NCBI GenBank assembly: GCA_963814805.1
Contig: CAWFER010000008.1
Location: 62,001-126,000 of the forward strand
From: AP-15 sp963814805
Lineage (GTDB): Bacteria; Pseudomonadota; Alphaproteobacteria; ATCC43930; CGMCC-115725
Reading direction: 5' to 3'
Length of the DNA stretch: 64,000 nucleotides
Below, one piece after another: positions 15,557-25,310 of the stretch (position 1 is its first letter; the number at the start of each line of letters is the position of its first letter). Made by a program: the position numbers and the translations under genes. The notes beneath the pieces were generated by a model. That model searched no databases, had not been told where the DNA came from, and saw only the letters and a list, made by a program, of their open reading frames with translations.

Positions 15557-17413
15557 TCAAAACGCCTTGGTCAGCAAAAACTCCAGCGAGTTCACGACCA
15601 CGCTGCCACTACCCCCGCTTGACACCACCGCGCCGCCATTGGGCTGATACGAAAACGTATAGTAGACCGAACCGGTCAAGTTGCGGGTAAGCAGATAGTT
15701 GAATCCGAGATTGGCGGTCCAGGTGCTTATATTACTGATCGGAACGGCGCTGTTGACCGTCACCAGATCGGCGGTATTGACGTAGCCGAGCGAGGCGCTG
15801 CCGTTGAGGTCGGGCCGGATATCGCGCGCCCAAGTGAAATTTGCCCCGATGCTCTTGGTCGTGGCGTTTATCGGCGGCGTCAGCCCGGTCTCGGTGTTGT
15901 AAAAGCCGTACAGTGAGTAGGTGTTGACGCCGATCGCGTCGTTGACCCCGAGATTGAACAGATGCTGGCGATAGACCCCGTTGGTCAGGCCCAAGCCCGG
16001 GTTATAGAACGCGGTCGGCAGGTTCGAATACTGGTCGACGATCGAGCCATAGGGGTTGAGGGTCGAGGTTGACAGCGAGGATTGCAGGTATTCCGACGGG
16101 GTGCTGATCCCTTGCACCAGATTGGCGTTCACGGTCAGGGTCGGGGTGACGTTAAACGAGGCTGCTCCGGTGAAGCCGTAGACGCCCTGCTGGCGGCCGT
16201 ATTCCAGGCTGAGGAACCCTTTGTTGTAGCCGTTGAGCCCGACCCGGCCGCCAGCGAGCCAGGTCAGACCGGCAAAGGTCGCCGCCGGGGCAAATGGATA
16301 TTGCAGGTTCTGGTAGCCGATCCGGCCAAGCGCGGAGAGACTCGGGGTAAAGCGATACTCGAGATCGTCGTAGCTGCTGAACTGGGAATTGCGGCCGCTT
16401 GAGTTGGTGTTGAAATTCGAGGCGTCGACGGTCAGTCGCGACAGCCCGCGCTCGAAATTCTGGCCGGTCGCCGCCGTGAACGTGCCCTCGTTCAGAACCC
16501 CGTTGGCGAGCTGGTTCGAGCCCGGCAAGAGGGTCGGCGCCGCCGCCGTGGTGTTGCCGCCGTAGTCGGTCGCGCCGAAGCGGTAGCGCAGTTCGGTGTC
16601 GACTAGGCCGTCGATCGACTCGCGCAAATAAGGAGACAGAGTGTTGGCGTAAACCTGGGTCTGCTGGGTCCGCGGCAGCAGGGTCGGATTGACAAAGCCG
16701 AGCCCGGCCAGTGGCGAGGCCTGGGTGATCACGCTGTTGGCGTCGACGAACAAGCGGTCGGGAACAATGACGCCGGTGCCGCCGGCATAGAGATTGGCGA
16801 ATATCTGATCCAGCTCGCTGGTCGGGGTATAGAGGTCGCCCTCGGCCGAGCCGCTCAGCACCCCCTTCAAGCGCGGCGTGTCGGCCGAGATGCTGACCCC
16901 GGGGGTTAGGAGGGTTTCGGCCGCGGCGGTCCGGTTGGAAGAGGTGTAGAGGGCATTGTCGGTGAACCGCTCGCCCACCGTGGCGTAGGGCTGGATCAGC
17001 ACCGCCGGCGCATTCGGATTGTACTGCTGAAGCGTGCTGATCCCGGCCCCGGGGATCGGCAGCCCCAACGAATAAGGGGGCTGCTGCGGTTGTGGCAGGG
17101 TGATCCCGTAGGGCAGCGCGTTGGGCGGCGTCAACGGGTTGGGCAGGCCGAACGGGCCGGACGGCGCCGGCGGCAGAATATCGGGCGCGATCCCGCCGGG
17201 TCCCACGCCAAGAGGCCCGACCCCGCCAGACCCGAACCCGGCCGCAGACCCACCGCCCGAGGCGGCGCCGGTCACTGGCTGCGCCTCGCTCGGGAGCGCG
17301 CGGGTTAGGCCGGCGATCAGGAAGGAAGAAAGCCCCAGCCGGAAACGCGCTGTGGCCGAAACCGTGCCCGCGAAGCCTTTAGGCCGGCGCCGTCTTGTCC
17401 GAGCGCAGTTCAT
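15557..17413 (-). CDS. PEP-CTERM system outer-membrane beta-barrel protein (TIGR03016-like)
   Basis: A protein of about 618 residues with an N-terminal signal (FRLGLSSFLIAGLTRALPSEAQP), a Gly/Pro-rich linker (about residues 40-110), and then alternating strands typical of an outer-membrane barrel. It ends in a Phe-terminated strand (NSLEFLLTKAF), which is the usual assembly signal. It is encoded in an XrtA locus at the position of the TIGR03016-type barrel proteins, which are thought to form an export route or surface porin for the polysaccharide. Start at 17413 overlaps the kinase gene end by about 35 bases; an upstream in-frame ATG at 17443 is less likely. Confidence 0.82.
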   Translation of the reverse strand: MNCARTRRRRPKGFAGTVSATARFRLGLSSFLIAGLTRALPSEAQPVTGAASGGGSAAGFGSGGVGPLGVGPGGIAPDILPPAPSGPFGLPNPLTPPNALPYGITLPQPQQPPYSLGLPIPGAGISTLQQYNPNAPAVLIQPYATVGERFTDNALYTSSNRTAAAETLLTPGVSISADTPRLKGVLSGSAEGDLYTPTSELDQIFANLYAGGTGVIVPDRLFVDANSVITQASPLAGLGFVNPTLLPRTQQTQVYANTLSPYLRESIDGLVDTELRYRFGATDYGGNTTAAAPTLLPGSNQLANGVLNEGTFTAATGQNFERGLSRLTVDASNFNTNSSGRNSQFSSYDDLEYRFTPSLSALGRIGYQNLQYPFAPAATFAGLTWLAGGRVGLNGYNKGFLSLEYGRQQGVYGFTGAASFNVTPTLTVNANLVQGISTPSEYLQSSLSTSTLNPYGSIVDQYSNLPTAFYNPGLGLTNGVYRQHLFNLGVNDAIGVNTYSLYGFYNTETGLTPPINATTKSIGANFTWARDIRPDLNGSASLGYVNTADLVTVNSAVPISNISTWTANLGFNYLLTRNLTGSVYYTFSYQPNGGAVVSSGGSGSVVVNSLEFLLTKAF

Positions 17414-18298
17414 GGCCCTCGCCGCCGGGATAATTATAATCATAGCCGTAGGAGCCGAAATGTGCGCTCGCCACCTCGCTCTTGTTCAGCAAGAGGCTGA
17501 TCCGGGGGCAGGAACTGAGCATGCTGAGCCCGGCTTCGATCTCATCCTGCTGGGTGCGGTGGGCTTCGACGACAAACACGATCTGGCCGACCAGCGGCGC
17601 CAAGGTGGCGGCATCGCTGCTCACCATGCAGGGCGGGGTGTCGAGGATGATGAAGCGATCGGGAAAGCGCCGCGCCACCTCGTTCATCAAGGCGGCCATC
17701 CGATTGCTCGAAAACAGCTCCGGCACCTGCGGACCGCCCTGCCCCGCCGGCAGAACCAGGAGATTGGCGATATTGGTGCGGACCAGAGCCTCGGATAGGT
17801 CGCAGCTCGCCCGCGAGCACGTCGACGATGCCCTTTGTCGCCGTAGATGCCGAGGATCGATTTCAGCGCCGAGTGCTGCGTATCGAGATCGACCAGCAGC
17901 GCCTTCACGTCTCTCTCGGAGGCGAAAGCCAGCGCCAGATTGATCGCGGTAAAGGTCTTGCCTTCGCCGGGGCGCGCGCTGGTCACCATGATGCATCCGG
18001 CTCGGCCGCTGATCGCCGACCCTGCCGGCCGACCATGCGGTCATCAGGTTGCGCTTGATCAGGCGGAATTCCTCGACCGTGCGCGAGCGTCGGAGGATGG
18101 CAGCGGGATGCCGAAACTGGCGAGCCGGCCACGGTCGAGCATCAGCTCCGCGGCGGCGTCATCGGCGAGCCTGGTCCGGTTCCGGGCGCTCGCCGCCGGC
18201 GCCAGCGGCGGACGCGCTGCCGGCAGGCCGACCTCGGCCGCTTCGCGCTGGCGCAGCAGCGCCGCCGCGCGCTCGATCAGTCCAATCGACTCTGCCAT
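17379..18298 (-). pseudogene. XrtA-associated tyrosine autokinase, with several frameshifts
   Basis: A CpsD/CapB-like tyrosine kinase of about 305 residues, spread over all three frames. Pieces in order: MAESIGLIERAAALLRQ from 18298; VTSARPGEGKTFTAINLA (Walker A) in a second frame; ALLVDLDTQHSALKSILG; then ANLLVLPAGQ, FIILDTPP and VFVVEAHRTQQDEIEAG in a third. At least three indels are needed (about 18075, 18000, 17835-17800). The C-terminus has Tyr-rich SYGYDYNYPGG, the usual autophosphorylation cluster. It regulates chain length with the adjacent Wzz-type protein. The TAATG overlap with that gene supports the start. Conserved content argues for sequencing errors rather than decay. Confidence 0.78.
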
Positions 18299-19881
18299 TA
18301 CGTCACGCCCACCGAGTGGAGGCCGAAGCTCAGCGCCAGCAAGGTGCCATAAACCGCGATCAACACGAAGGCGCTGGCGGCGACCCCGATCAGCTGGATC
18401 GCCTCGCGCCGCCGGGCCGCGCCGAGCGACAGCCGGGTCACGCTGCCCAGGATCGGAATGCCCAGACTGCGCAATTGAGCGATCGTCGCAAACGACCGGT
18501 CGAGCTGCATCATCACCAGCGGTCGCGGCAAGCCCGGCGCCGATCCCGAACAGCAGCACCACCGATACCAGCATCGGCCGGTTGGGTTCGACCGGAAACA
18601 GCGGCAACCGAGGCGGATCGACAATGCGGAACTGGATCTTTTGGGTCCTGGTGTCGGCATTCTCGGCGATCTGCGCCGATTCGCGGCGCGCCACCAGCTC
18701 CTGATAATTTTTCTTTAGCACGCCATAGTCGCGGTCGAGATCCTGCACCTGGGCCAACACGTTCGGCGCCGACTGCACGATCCGTTCGAGGCGGCTGTCC
18801 TCGTTCTCGGCGGCAGCCAGGGTCCGCTGCGCCGAGGCGACATTGCCCTCGGCGTCGACCAGGCTGACTTTGAGCTGGTCGTAGACAGTGTTGGGAATCT
18901 CCGTCTTGCCCGGGGCGCCGACGCCTCCCGAGCCGGCGCCGGAGCGTTTCGATTTCCGCCTCCAGCTCGGCGATCTCAGCCTTGGCGGCGATGACGTCGG
19001 GATGCTGGTCGGTGTATTTTAGCCGCAGCGAATTGAGCCGGGCGCGCAACTGCTCCAACCGCGCCGCGTCGGGGCTCAAGGCCCGCCCGCCGGTGACGAT
19101 CACCTGAGGGCTGCGTTCGACGGTCAGCATCGGCGGTATCGAGGCCAGCTGCTTGCGCAATGAATCGCGCTTGGTGACGGCGTCGGCGAGATCGTTCCTG
19201 GCCTTGACCACCGCGTTGCGGGCCTGATCGAGCCGGGTGTCGGTGTCGCCCGCGCTGGCCGGAGCATCGGGCGAGCGGTCCGAAATGATGTCCGGATACT
19301 GCCGGGCCAAATCCGCGCGGCGCATTTCGGCGGCGCGCAGCTGGTCGCGATAGGAGGCGATCTCCTCGTCGAGAAAGTGCTGCGCACTGTCCATCTCGGT
19401 GCGGCTGCTGCCGGCGGTTTTTTCGGCGAAGATCGTCAACAGCGACTGAACCACGTTCTTGGCTACCTGCGGATCGCTATCCCGGTAGGAGATGGTCATC
19501 AGGTTTGCGGTGATCGGCAGCACCTCGATGCCCTCGGCCAGCCGCTTGTAGAGCGCATCCTTCTGCTCGGGAGTGGTCAGCTTCGCGTCAAGATCGGTCA
19601 GGCGAACGAGTTGCTCGAGATTGGGCCGGCTGAGCAAGGTGCGCTGCAGGAAATCTAGATGGCGCGTCGGGTCGGTATCGGCCGCCAATCCGTGCAGCAA
19701 CGGCGTCAGCAGCGGATCGACGTCGAGATAGACGCGCGCGCTCGAATTCGTACTTGGTCGGGATAAAGGAGATTGCGACCCAGCCGACCGTGCACACCAG
19801 CCACGCCATGCCGATGGCGAGCCATTTCTGCCGCCACAGCGCCAGAACGACCGGCAGCGCTTGCGACTTGACCGAATTCAT
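18298..19881 (-). pseudogene. XrtA-system chain length determinant protein (Wzz-like), frameshifted
   Basis: An inner-membrane polysaccharide co-polymerase of about 527 residues in pieces. The N-terminal membrane segment is LAIGMAWLVCTVGWVAISFI. A long coiled-coil periplasmic region follows (HFLDEEIASYRDQLRAAE, then AELEAEIETLRRR). The C-terminal membrane segment is LIGVAASAFVLIAVYGTLLA. Frame changes are needed near 19745, 18940 and 18535. Start at 19881 (MNSVKSQAL) follows a GGAGCC site; an ATG at 19992 directly after the export gene would add 37 atypical residues. It sets polymer length together with the tyrosine kinase that overlaps its stop. Confidence 0.8.
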
Positions 19882-19994
19882 CGTCGGCTCCATTCGGGTA
19901 AGCGGGATCCGAACCCCCCCGATATTCCGACCGGCTTTCGACGGCTCCGCTCGATCGGCGGCCGTGGCCCTGGCTGCGGCAAATTTGGCCATGG

Positions 19995-20573
19995 TCAGAA
20001 CAGGCGCTGCGGAATGATCAGGATGTCGCCTGGCTGAAGCGCGACGTTGCTCGCCACATCGCCGTCCTGGATCAAGTCGTCGAGGTGCACCGAATAGGTT
20101 TGCTGCTTGCCGTCGGCGGTACGCACCAGCACCGCATCGTTGCCGGCGGCGTAGCGGGTCAGACCGCCGACTTCGATCATCGCGTCGAGCACGGTCATGT
20201 CGGTCCGGTACGGGAGCGCCCTGGGTTGGGCGGCCTCGCCGATGACCCGCACCTGTTCGTTGAACGGGCCGACGAACCCTTCGGCGATGACCGTGACCAC
20301 CGGCTCCTTGATGTATTTCGCCAGACGCTGCTCGAGCTCCTGGCCGAGCTGGGTCGGCGTCTTGCCGATCGCGACCACGTCGTTGACCAGCGGTATCGAC
20401 AGGCGCCCGTCCGGCCGGACTTCGACGGTGACGCTCAACTCGGGATTGCGCCAGACAAAGATGTTCAGCTTGTCGCCGGGGCCGATGATGTACTCGCTCG
20501 ACGGCAGCGCCGACGCCGGCGGGGCCGGCGGCAGCGGCGGCCCGCCGTGGCATCCGGCGATGACGCAGCGCAA
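19995..20573 (-). CDS. XrtA-associated polysaccharide export lipoprotein (Wza-like)
   Basis: A 192-residue export protein with the polysaccharide biosynthesis/export domain (EYIIGPGDKLNIFVWRNPELS) and a SLBB-like repeat (FNEQVRVIGEAAQPRALPY). The N-terminus VIAGC is a lipobox, but the ATG at 20573 leaves almost no signal peptide before it. The hydrophobic LLRAAGMLIAL encoded just upstream lies one frame away, so a one-base indel near 20575 probably hides the true signal and start. It is the first gene of the leftward XrtA polysaccharide operon. Lipidated, it would sit in the outer membrane. Confidence 0.85.
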   Translation of the reverse strand: MRCVIAGCHGGPPLPPAPPASALPSSEYIIGPGDKLNIFVWRNPELSVTVEVRPDGRLSIPLVNDVVAIGKTPTQLGQELEQRLAKYIKEPVVTVIAEGFVGPFNEQVRVIGEAAQPRALPYRTDMTVLDAMIEVGGLTRYAAGNDAVLVRTADGKQQTYSVHLDDLIQDGDVASNVALQPGDILIIPQRLF

Positions 20574-21081
20574 TCAGCATCCCTGCGGCGCGAAGCAACC
20601 TGCGGTGCACCCCTGCGCTCCTGTTCAGCGTTCCGACCGGCGGTGAAAGGCGGCATCCCACAAATGCCGGTGGCGAAGGACGGCAACCCCCGGTTCCCGC
20701 ACGTTGCGGCAAGGTACTTGCAACAGCCCGGCAGCTATAGCACCAGCCGGCCCGTGCGCGCAACGAAGTTGTCGTTTACCATTCGCCTTGCCGGCTGACA
20801 AATGAGACAGCATAAGCATGCCCGACGGTGCAACAACTGGGCTCGCGCACGGCGGCGGCGAGGCGACGCGCCCGACCGATGCGGACGACGACAAGGTCGG
20901 TCGGCCGGCGGCGGAAGCGCGGCGGCGCCGGATATGCCCGGATATGCGAGCTTTGGCTTCATCGCTCCGAACTCGGTAGCCGCCGCCGGCGTGCGGCTGT
21001 TTCACAACGGCGCTCGATCATCGCTCATTCCCGGTGAACAAAGGATGAAAGCGCCCGACTTGCGCCGCTTCCGACCGTGGC
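20574..21081. other. Intergenic region upstream of the polysaccharide operon
   Basis: About 500 bases between the start of the export lipoprotein gene and the stop of the DUF1501 gene. Short open frames here have no family resemblance or ribosome sites. The beginning probably holds the displaced signal-peptide codons of the export gene, and the promoter of the operon should lie here, but no clear -35/-10 pair was found. Confidence 0.5.
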
Positions 21082-22341
21082 TCAGACCGCCAGCAGCTGC
21101 GCCAGCCCGGCGGCGACCGGAGGCGCGCCGGGGAAGACCAGATCGAGCTGGCGATCGGCGAGGCGCATATGCGGCCCAAGGATCGCCGCCAGCACGGCGC
21201 GGAAATCGGTGGTGACCTTGAGGTCGCGGCGCTGGTAGAGCTGGCCCGCCGCCAGGCCCGGCCATTCGCCATAAACCCGGCCGCCGTTGACGGCGCCGCC
21301 GGCCACCCAGATCACGTTGCCGTGGCCGTGATCGGTGCCGCGGTCGCCGTTTTCGCGCACGGTGCGGCCGAATTCGGAGAGGACGACGACCACGGTGTCG
21401 CGCCACGCAGCGCCGAGCCCGCGGGCAAGCTCGGCGAGGCCGCCGCCGAGCGCGCCGAGGTGTCGGGCGAGCTGTCCCTTGCCGCCGCCCTGATCGACAT
21501 GGGTGTCCCAGCCGCCGAGACCGACGAAAGCGAGCCGGATGCGCTCGTCGCCGCCGATCAAGCGGCCGAGCCGCGCCGCCCGTGCGGCAAAGCTCGCCGG
21601 CGGCGGCGACCCGGCATCGGCGATGGCCTGTTCGCGCGCCAGATCGCCGAGCAGCCGGGCCCGGGCGCTGCGGCCTTCGCGATAGGCGGCGCCGAGCGCA
21701 TCGTCCGCGGCGTAGAGCTGGCTGAAGGCGTCGGCAAGAAGCGGCCGGTCGATCGGCATCGGCCGGGCGTCGCCGGGCCCAAGCGGCAGGTTGGCGACCG
21801 GGGCGGCGCCGGTCAGGATCCGCGCCACGGTCGGGCCCACCATGATCGCATCGGTCGGGCCGCGCCGGCCGGGCAACGCCTGCAGCAGCCGGTTCATCCA
21901 CCCGTCCGCAGTGGCGCTGCAGCCGGGCGTGCCGTTCTCGATATAGCGTTGCGCCTCGAAATGCGAGCGGTTCGGGTCGGGCGAGCCGGCGGCGTGGACA
22001 AAGGCGAGGCCGCGCTCGCGCCACAGCGGCAGCAGCGCCGCCAGCGCCGGGTGCAATCCGAAATGGCCGTCGAGCGCCAACGCGCCCTCGGGCGCCGTCG
22101 GGCGGGCGATGGCGATCGTCGGGCGGGCTTCGTAATAGGCCGCGTCGGCATAGGGCGCGACGACGTTGAGACCGTCGACGGCGCCGCGCAGCAGGATCAC
22201 GATCAGGCGTTTGGCGCCGCCACCGCTTCGCCCGGGGCCGGCCTCGGCGGTGGCCGCCCACGCGCCGCGGCCGAGCGGCGCGATCGCCCCGGCGAGCGCC
22301 GCGCGCACCACGACGCGCCGCGAGAAATCCGAACCGGCCAT
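21082..22341 (-). CDS. DUF1501 domain-containing protein
   Basis: A 419-residue exported protein with a twin-arginine-type signal (SRRVVVRAALAGAIAPLG) and the DUF1501 fold, related to alkaline phosphatase/sulfatase proteins. Seen blocks include RGAVDGLNVVAPYAD, GGWDTHVDQGGG and VVVLSEFGRTVRENGDRGTDHGHG, which carry likely metal-binding Asp/His residues. These proteins are nearly always encoded beside DUF1800 proteins, as here with a 26-base gap. Their substrate is unknown. The frame is intact. Confidence 0.9.
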   Translation of the reverse strand: MAGSDFSRRVVVRAALAGAIAPLGRGAWAATAEAGPGRSGGGAKRLIVILLRGAVDGLNVVAPYADAAYYEARPTIAIARPTAPEGALALDGHFGLHPALAALLPLWRERGLAFVHAAGSPDPNRSHFEAQRYIENGTPGCSATADGWMNRLLQALPGRRGPTDAIMVGPTVARILTGAAPVANLPLGPGDARPMPIDRPLLADAFSQLYAADDALGAAYREGRSARARLLGDLAREQAIADAGSPPPASFAARAARLGRLIGGDERIRLAFVGLGGWDTHVDQGGGKGQLARHLGALGGGLAELARGLGAAWRDTVVVVLSEFGRTVRENGDRGTDHGHGNVIWVAGGAVNGGRVYGEWPGLAAGQLYQRRDLKVTTDFRAVLAAILGPHMRLADRQLDLVFPGAPPVAAGLAQLLAV

Positions 22342-22367
22342 CGCAACTCCTTATCCAGCTGCGCCCA

Positions 22368-23879
22368 TCATCGATGCATGAAATCGGGGCTGCCGAGGAG
22401 CAGCGCGGCGCGCAGCACCGGCGGCGCGGTCGCGACCACTGCGCGGGTCGAGCTCGACAGGGTCGCGCCGAAAATCTGGTCGAGGCGGTTGGGGTCGACC
22501 GGGTCCGGCCGATAGGGCTCTCGTCCGCTCTCGCCGCTCGACGATCCGGGCTCGGCGCCGAGCGGCAGAAAGCCGCGGGCGAGGGCCACGGCAAAGTTGA
22601 TCCGCTGCATGGTCGCCTCCGGGCTCAGCCAGGCTTCCTCGGTGTCCTGGTAGCCGTCCGGCGTCTGGCAGCCGTAGAGCGGCATCCCGAGGCGGCTCAT
22701 CCAGCCGAGCAGCGGGCGCACATTGTTGAGCGGAACCCCGGCCGCACGCACCGCCGAGATCACATATTCATAGGGCGTCTTGTATTTCTGCCCGGCGCTG
22801 TCCCAGAATTCGGGGCTGGCGAACAAGCTCGCCAAGACCGCGCGGATGTCGCCGCCGGTGGCGAGAAAGCGGACGGCGAGGCGCTCGACCAGCGCCGGCG
22901 GCGGGGCGTCGGCGACAAAATATTGGGCCAGCTCATAGGCGATATGGTGAGCCGTCGCCGGGCTCCGGGCCAGCATATCGAGCGCCTCTTCGCCCTCGGC
23001 CCTGCCCTGGGCGAGGAGCCGGCGCCCGAGAAATACTTTCGGCCCGTAATCGTGGCGAGAGCCCTCGAACACCGCGGCGACCCCCGGAAATTCCGTCGAG
23101 TTCGGCGGGTTGACCCGCCACCCGGTAAACACCCGCGCCAGGGTGGTGACATCGTTCTGGGTATAGCCGCCGTCGACGCCCAGGGTGTGCAGCTCCATGA
23201 CCTCGCGGGCATAGTTCTCGTTGAGCCCGCGCGCGACGTTCTGGGTGTTGTCGAGATAGACCAGCATCGCCGGGTGCTTGGCCACAGCGAACAGCAGGTC
23301 GCGGAACCGGCCGAGCGCATAGGGACGGATCGCCTGTTCCTCGTAATTGCCGATCCACACCCGGTCGAGCCCATCGCCAGCGAAGACGTTGAAATGGTTG
23401 AACCAGAAATTGACCATCACCTGCTGCAGCTGGCGCCGGCTCAGCACCGCCTCGAGCACGCGCGCCGCCTCGGCCTGGCGGACCACCCGCTGCGCCCGGA
23501 CCTGCTGCGCCCGGATCTCGGCCGAAGTCGGGCGGACCCCGTCGACCGTCCGCAATGGCCCATAGAGCTGGCGCAGCGCCACCGCGTCGAGCCCCCTTGT
23601 GTCGAGCTGGGCCAGGGCGAAGCGCAGCGCGATCGGCTCTTCGATCGCGGCGGGATCGAGCTGTTCGGCGATGTAGCGCTCGACCCCGATCGCTTTTACA
23701 TGGTTGAAGTCGTCGAGGGTCGGGCCGAACGCCAGCCGGTTCAAGACGTGAATGATCCGAGCATCATCATCGGCGGCGCGGGCCGGCCCGAGCAGCGCGA
23801 TCAGCGCCGCCGCGGCCAGCAGCAGCCGGGCGAAACGGCGCACCATGGAGCGGACGGAAAGCGCAACGGGGGCCGTCAT
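22368..23879 (-). CDS. DUF1800 domain-containing protein
   Basis: A 503-residue exported protein with signal peptide (RRFARLLLAAAALIALLGPARA). The DUF1800 domain fills the rest: HVLNRLAFGPTLDDF near the N-terminus, WFNHFNVFAG, and NENYAREVMELHTLGVDGGYTQNDV in the middle. Upstream partner of the DUF1501 gene, apparently one transcript. The pair is common in bacteria; function unknown. Start at 23879 was chosen as the ATG before the signal; the one at 23846 is also possible. Confidence 0.88.
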   Translation of the reverse strand: MTAPVALSVRSMVRRFARLLLAAAALIALLGPARAADDDARIIHVLNRLAFGPTLDDFNHVKAIGVERYIAEQLDPAAIEEPIALRFALAQLDTRGLDAVALRQLYGPLRTVDGVRPTSAEIRAQQVRAQRVVRQAEAARVLEAVLSRRQLQQVMVNFWFNHFNVFAGDGLDRVWIGNYEEQAIRPYALGRFRDLLFAVAKHPAMLVYLDNTQNVARGLNENYAREVMELHTLGVDGGYTQNDVTTLARVFTGWRVNPPNSTEFPGVAAVFEGSRHDYGPKVFLGRRLLAQGRAEGEEALDMLARSPATAHHIAYELAQYFVADAPPPALVERLAVRFLATGGDIRAVLASLFASPEFWDSAGQKYKTPYEYVISAVRAAGVPLNNVRPLLGWMSRLGMPLYGCQTPDGYQDTEEAWLSPEATMQRINFAVALARGFLPLGAEPGSSSGESGREPYRPDPVDPNRLDQIFGATLSSSTRAVVATAPPVLRAALLLGSPDFMHR

Positions 23880-24112
23880 TCGAGCCCTCAACAGCGCGCC
23901 GGCGCTCCGGCGGTGCCCGCCAAATTCTTCGCACGGTCCCCGACGCCTGCGGTCGCAGCAACCCGGCCCGGCTCGCCGCAGACGATGTCCCGAGAATTCA
24001 TTGCTGCCGCCCCCGCCCAGCCACGCGAGAATAGCGCAACCAGCAGCCTTCGGCAAAGGCAGCGATCAGCTTCGCGCCGCCGGACCTCCCCGCCGCCGGG
24101 CCAGCCGATCGC

Positions 24113-24620
24113 TCAGGGCGACCGGACCGCGCCGTTGGCGATCCAGCGATTGGCCGATATTCGGATCAGGAAGGCGACATCGGCGGCGTTGCAGCCGGCG
24201 GTCGAGGCGTTGAACGAGCCGTCGAACTCGGCGTCGCCCGTCGCGCTCAAGGCGACGAGCGGGGTGTCGATCGCCACCGGCGCTCGCCGATTCGGGCGCG
24301 CAGACCAAGGTGCCCTTGACCTGGGTGACCGTGGCCGGCGTGCCGATGCTGTCGCCGCCGGCGAGGACGAGGCCGCGGACCTCGAAGTCGACCGCGCCGT
24401 CGGCCAGATCGACATAGGCGTGGCCGCCCAGCGTCGACCACGGCTCCATGCCGCCGCCGATGCCGCCGACGACGTTGCCCGCCTGGATGATGCCGATGAT
24501 CGTCCGCCAGCGCACGCTGTTGCCGCCGCCGTCGGCTCTCACGGCCGGCGCCAGCGCGACCAGCAGCAATGCGGCCCCGACCACTCCTGCCCCGACCACT
24601 CTCGAACGGATTGCTCCCAC
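24113..24620 (-). pseudogene. Secreted hypothetical protein, frameshifted
   Basis: A protein of about 169 residues with signal peptide (GVVGAALLLVALAPAVRA). The mature part is Gly-rich (GIIQAGNVVGGIGGGMEPWST) with beta-strand character (AYVDLADGAVDFEVRGLVLAG). Near 24290 a one-base shift moves the frame; reading on gives VAIDTPLVALSATGDAEFDG ... FLIRISANRWIANGAV and a stop at 24113. No family is recognised. Intergenic to DUF1800 and DinB genes on the same strand. Confidence 0.6.
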
Positions 24621-24772
24621 AGCTTATTCTCCCCGAAAACAGGCGCGACCGCCCGACATCGTCCGTGGATCGTGACCGGGCTTTTTGTTTTCGGGCAGAG
24701 TAATCCCGGCGGCAGAATCGGCGCAAACTCCGCCGCCATCGGGGCCGAGCCCCGCGGGCCCGATGGCGAGGC

Positions 24773-25285
24773 TCAGCCGACGATTTCAGGGATCAGCAAA
24801 AACAAATCGGTGTCGCCGGTTACCTGCCCGGCGGCGGTCAGCAGCGCGTGCGCCTGGCCGCGATGATGGGTCTGGTGGTTGAAGAAGTGCGCGACCAGCA
24901 GCCGCTTCGGCGCGCGCATCTCGCGATTGGCGGCGCCACTGAACCACACGAGGTCCGCGCCGAGCCAGGCATCGTCGACCTGGTGCGCCCAGCGGGTGAT
25001 GTCGGCATCGGCCGTCGCGCGCGCCGCGGCAAGTTCGGCGAAGTCGTCGATCATCTGCGCGCTCTGCTTGATCGGCGTCGCCGGCTTCTCCCAATTGTCG
25101 AAGCGCGACATCCACTGGCGGTCGCCCCACAGGATATGGGTCAAGGTGCCATGGATCGAGCCCCAGAACGCGCCGCGCGAGGCCCGCCGCTCGGCCTCCG
25201 ACAACCGTGCCGCAGCGCCGTAGAGGCGCCGGTTCATCTCGGCGTTGTAGGCGGCCATGGTGCGGACATAAGCCGCAGTGATCAT
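24773..25285 (-). CDS. DinB family protein
   Basis: A 170-residue four-helix-bundle protein. The metal-binding His triad of the DinB/YfiT superfamily fits THILWGDRQW and HFFNHQTHHRGQAHALL. Such proteins are often thiol-dependent metalloenzymes or damage-inducible proteins of unknown substrate. Intact frame. It lies 25 bases downstream of the enoyl-CoA hydratase gene and is probably co-transcribed with it. Confidence 0.88.
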   Translation of the reverse strand: MITAAYVRTMAAYNAEMNRRLYGAAARLSEAERRASRGAFWGSIHGTLTHILWGDRQWMSRFDNWEKPATPIKQSAQMIDDFAELAAARATADADITRWAHQVDDAWLGADLVWFSGAANREMRAPKRLLVAHFFNHQTHHRGQAHALLTAAGQVTGDTDLFLLIPEIVG

Positions 25286-25310
25286 CGCAACCCCCCAATG
25301 GCAACGCGCC

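Noticed and set aside
20625..21005. A 126-codon minus-strand frame upstream of the export lipoprotein gene
   Set aside because: No ribosome site, no family resemblance, and it overlaps where the export gene signal peptide and promoter should lie.
22374..24866. An 830-codon open frame on the plus strand opposite the DUF1501/DUF1800/secreted protein genes
   Set aside because: Antisense shadow of high-GC genes: no domain, Arg/Ala/Gly-rich composition, and the opposite strand encodes clear families.
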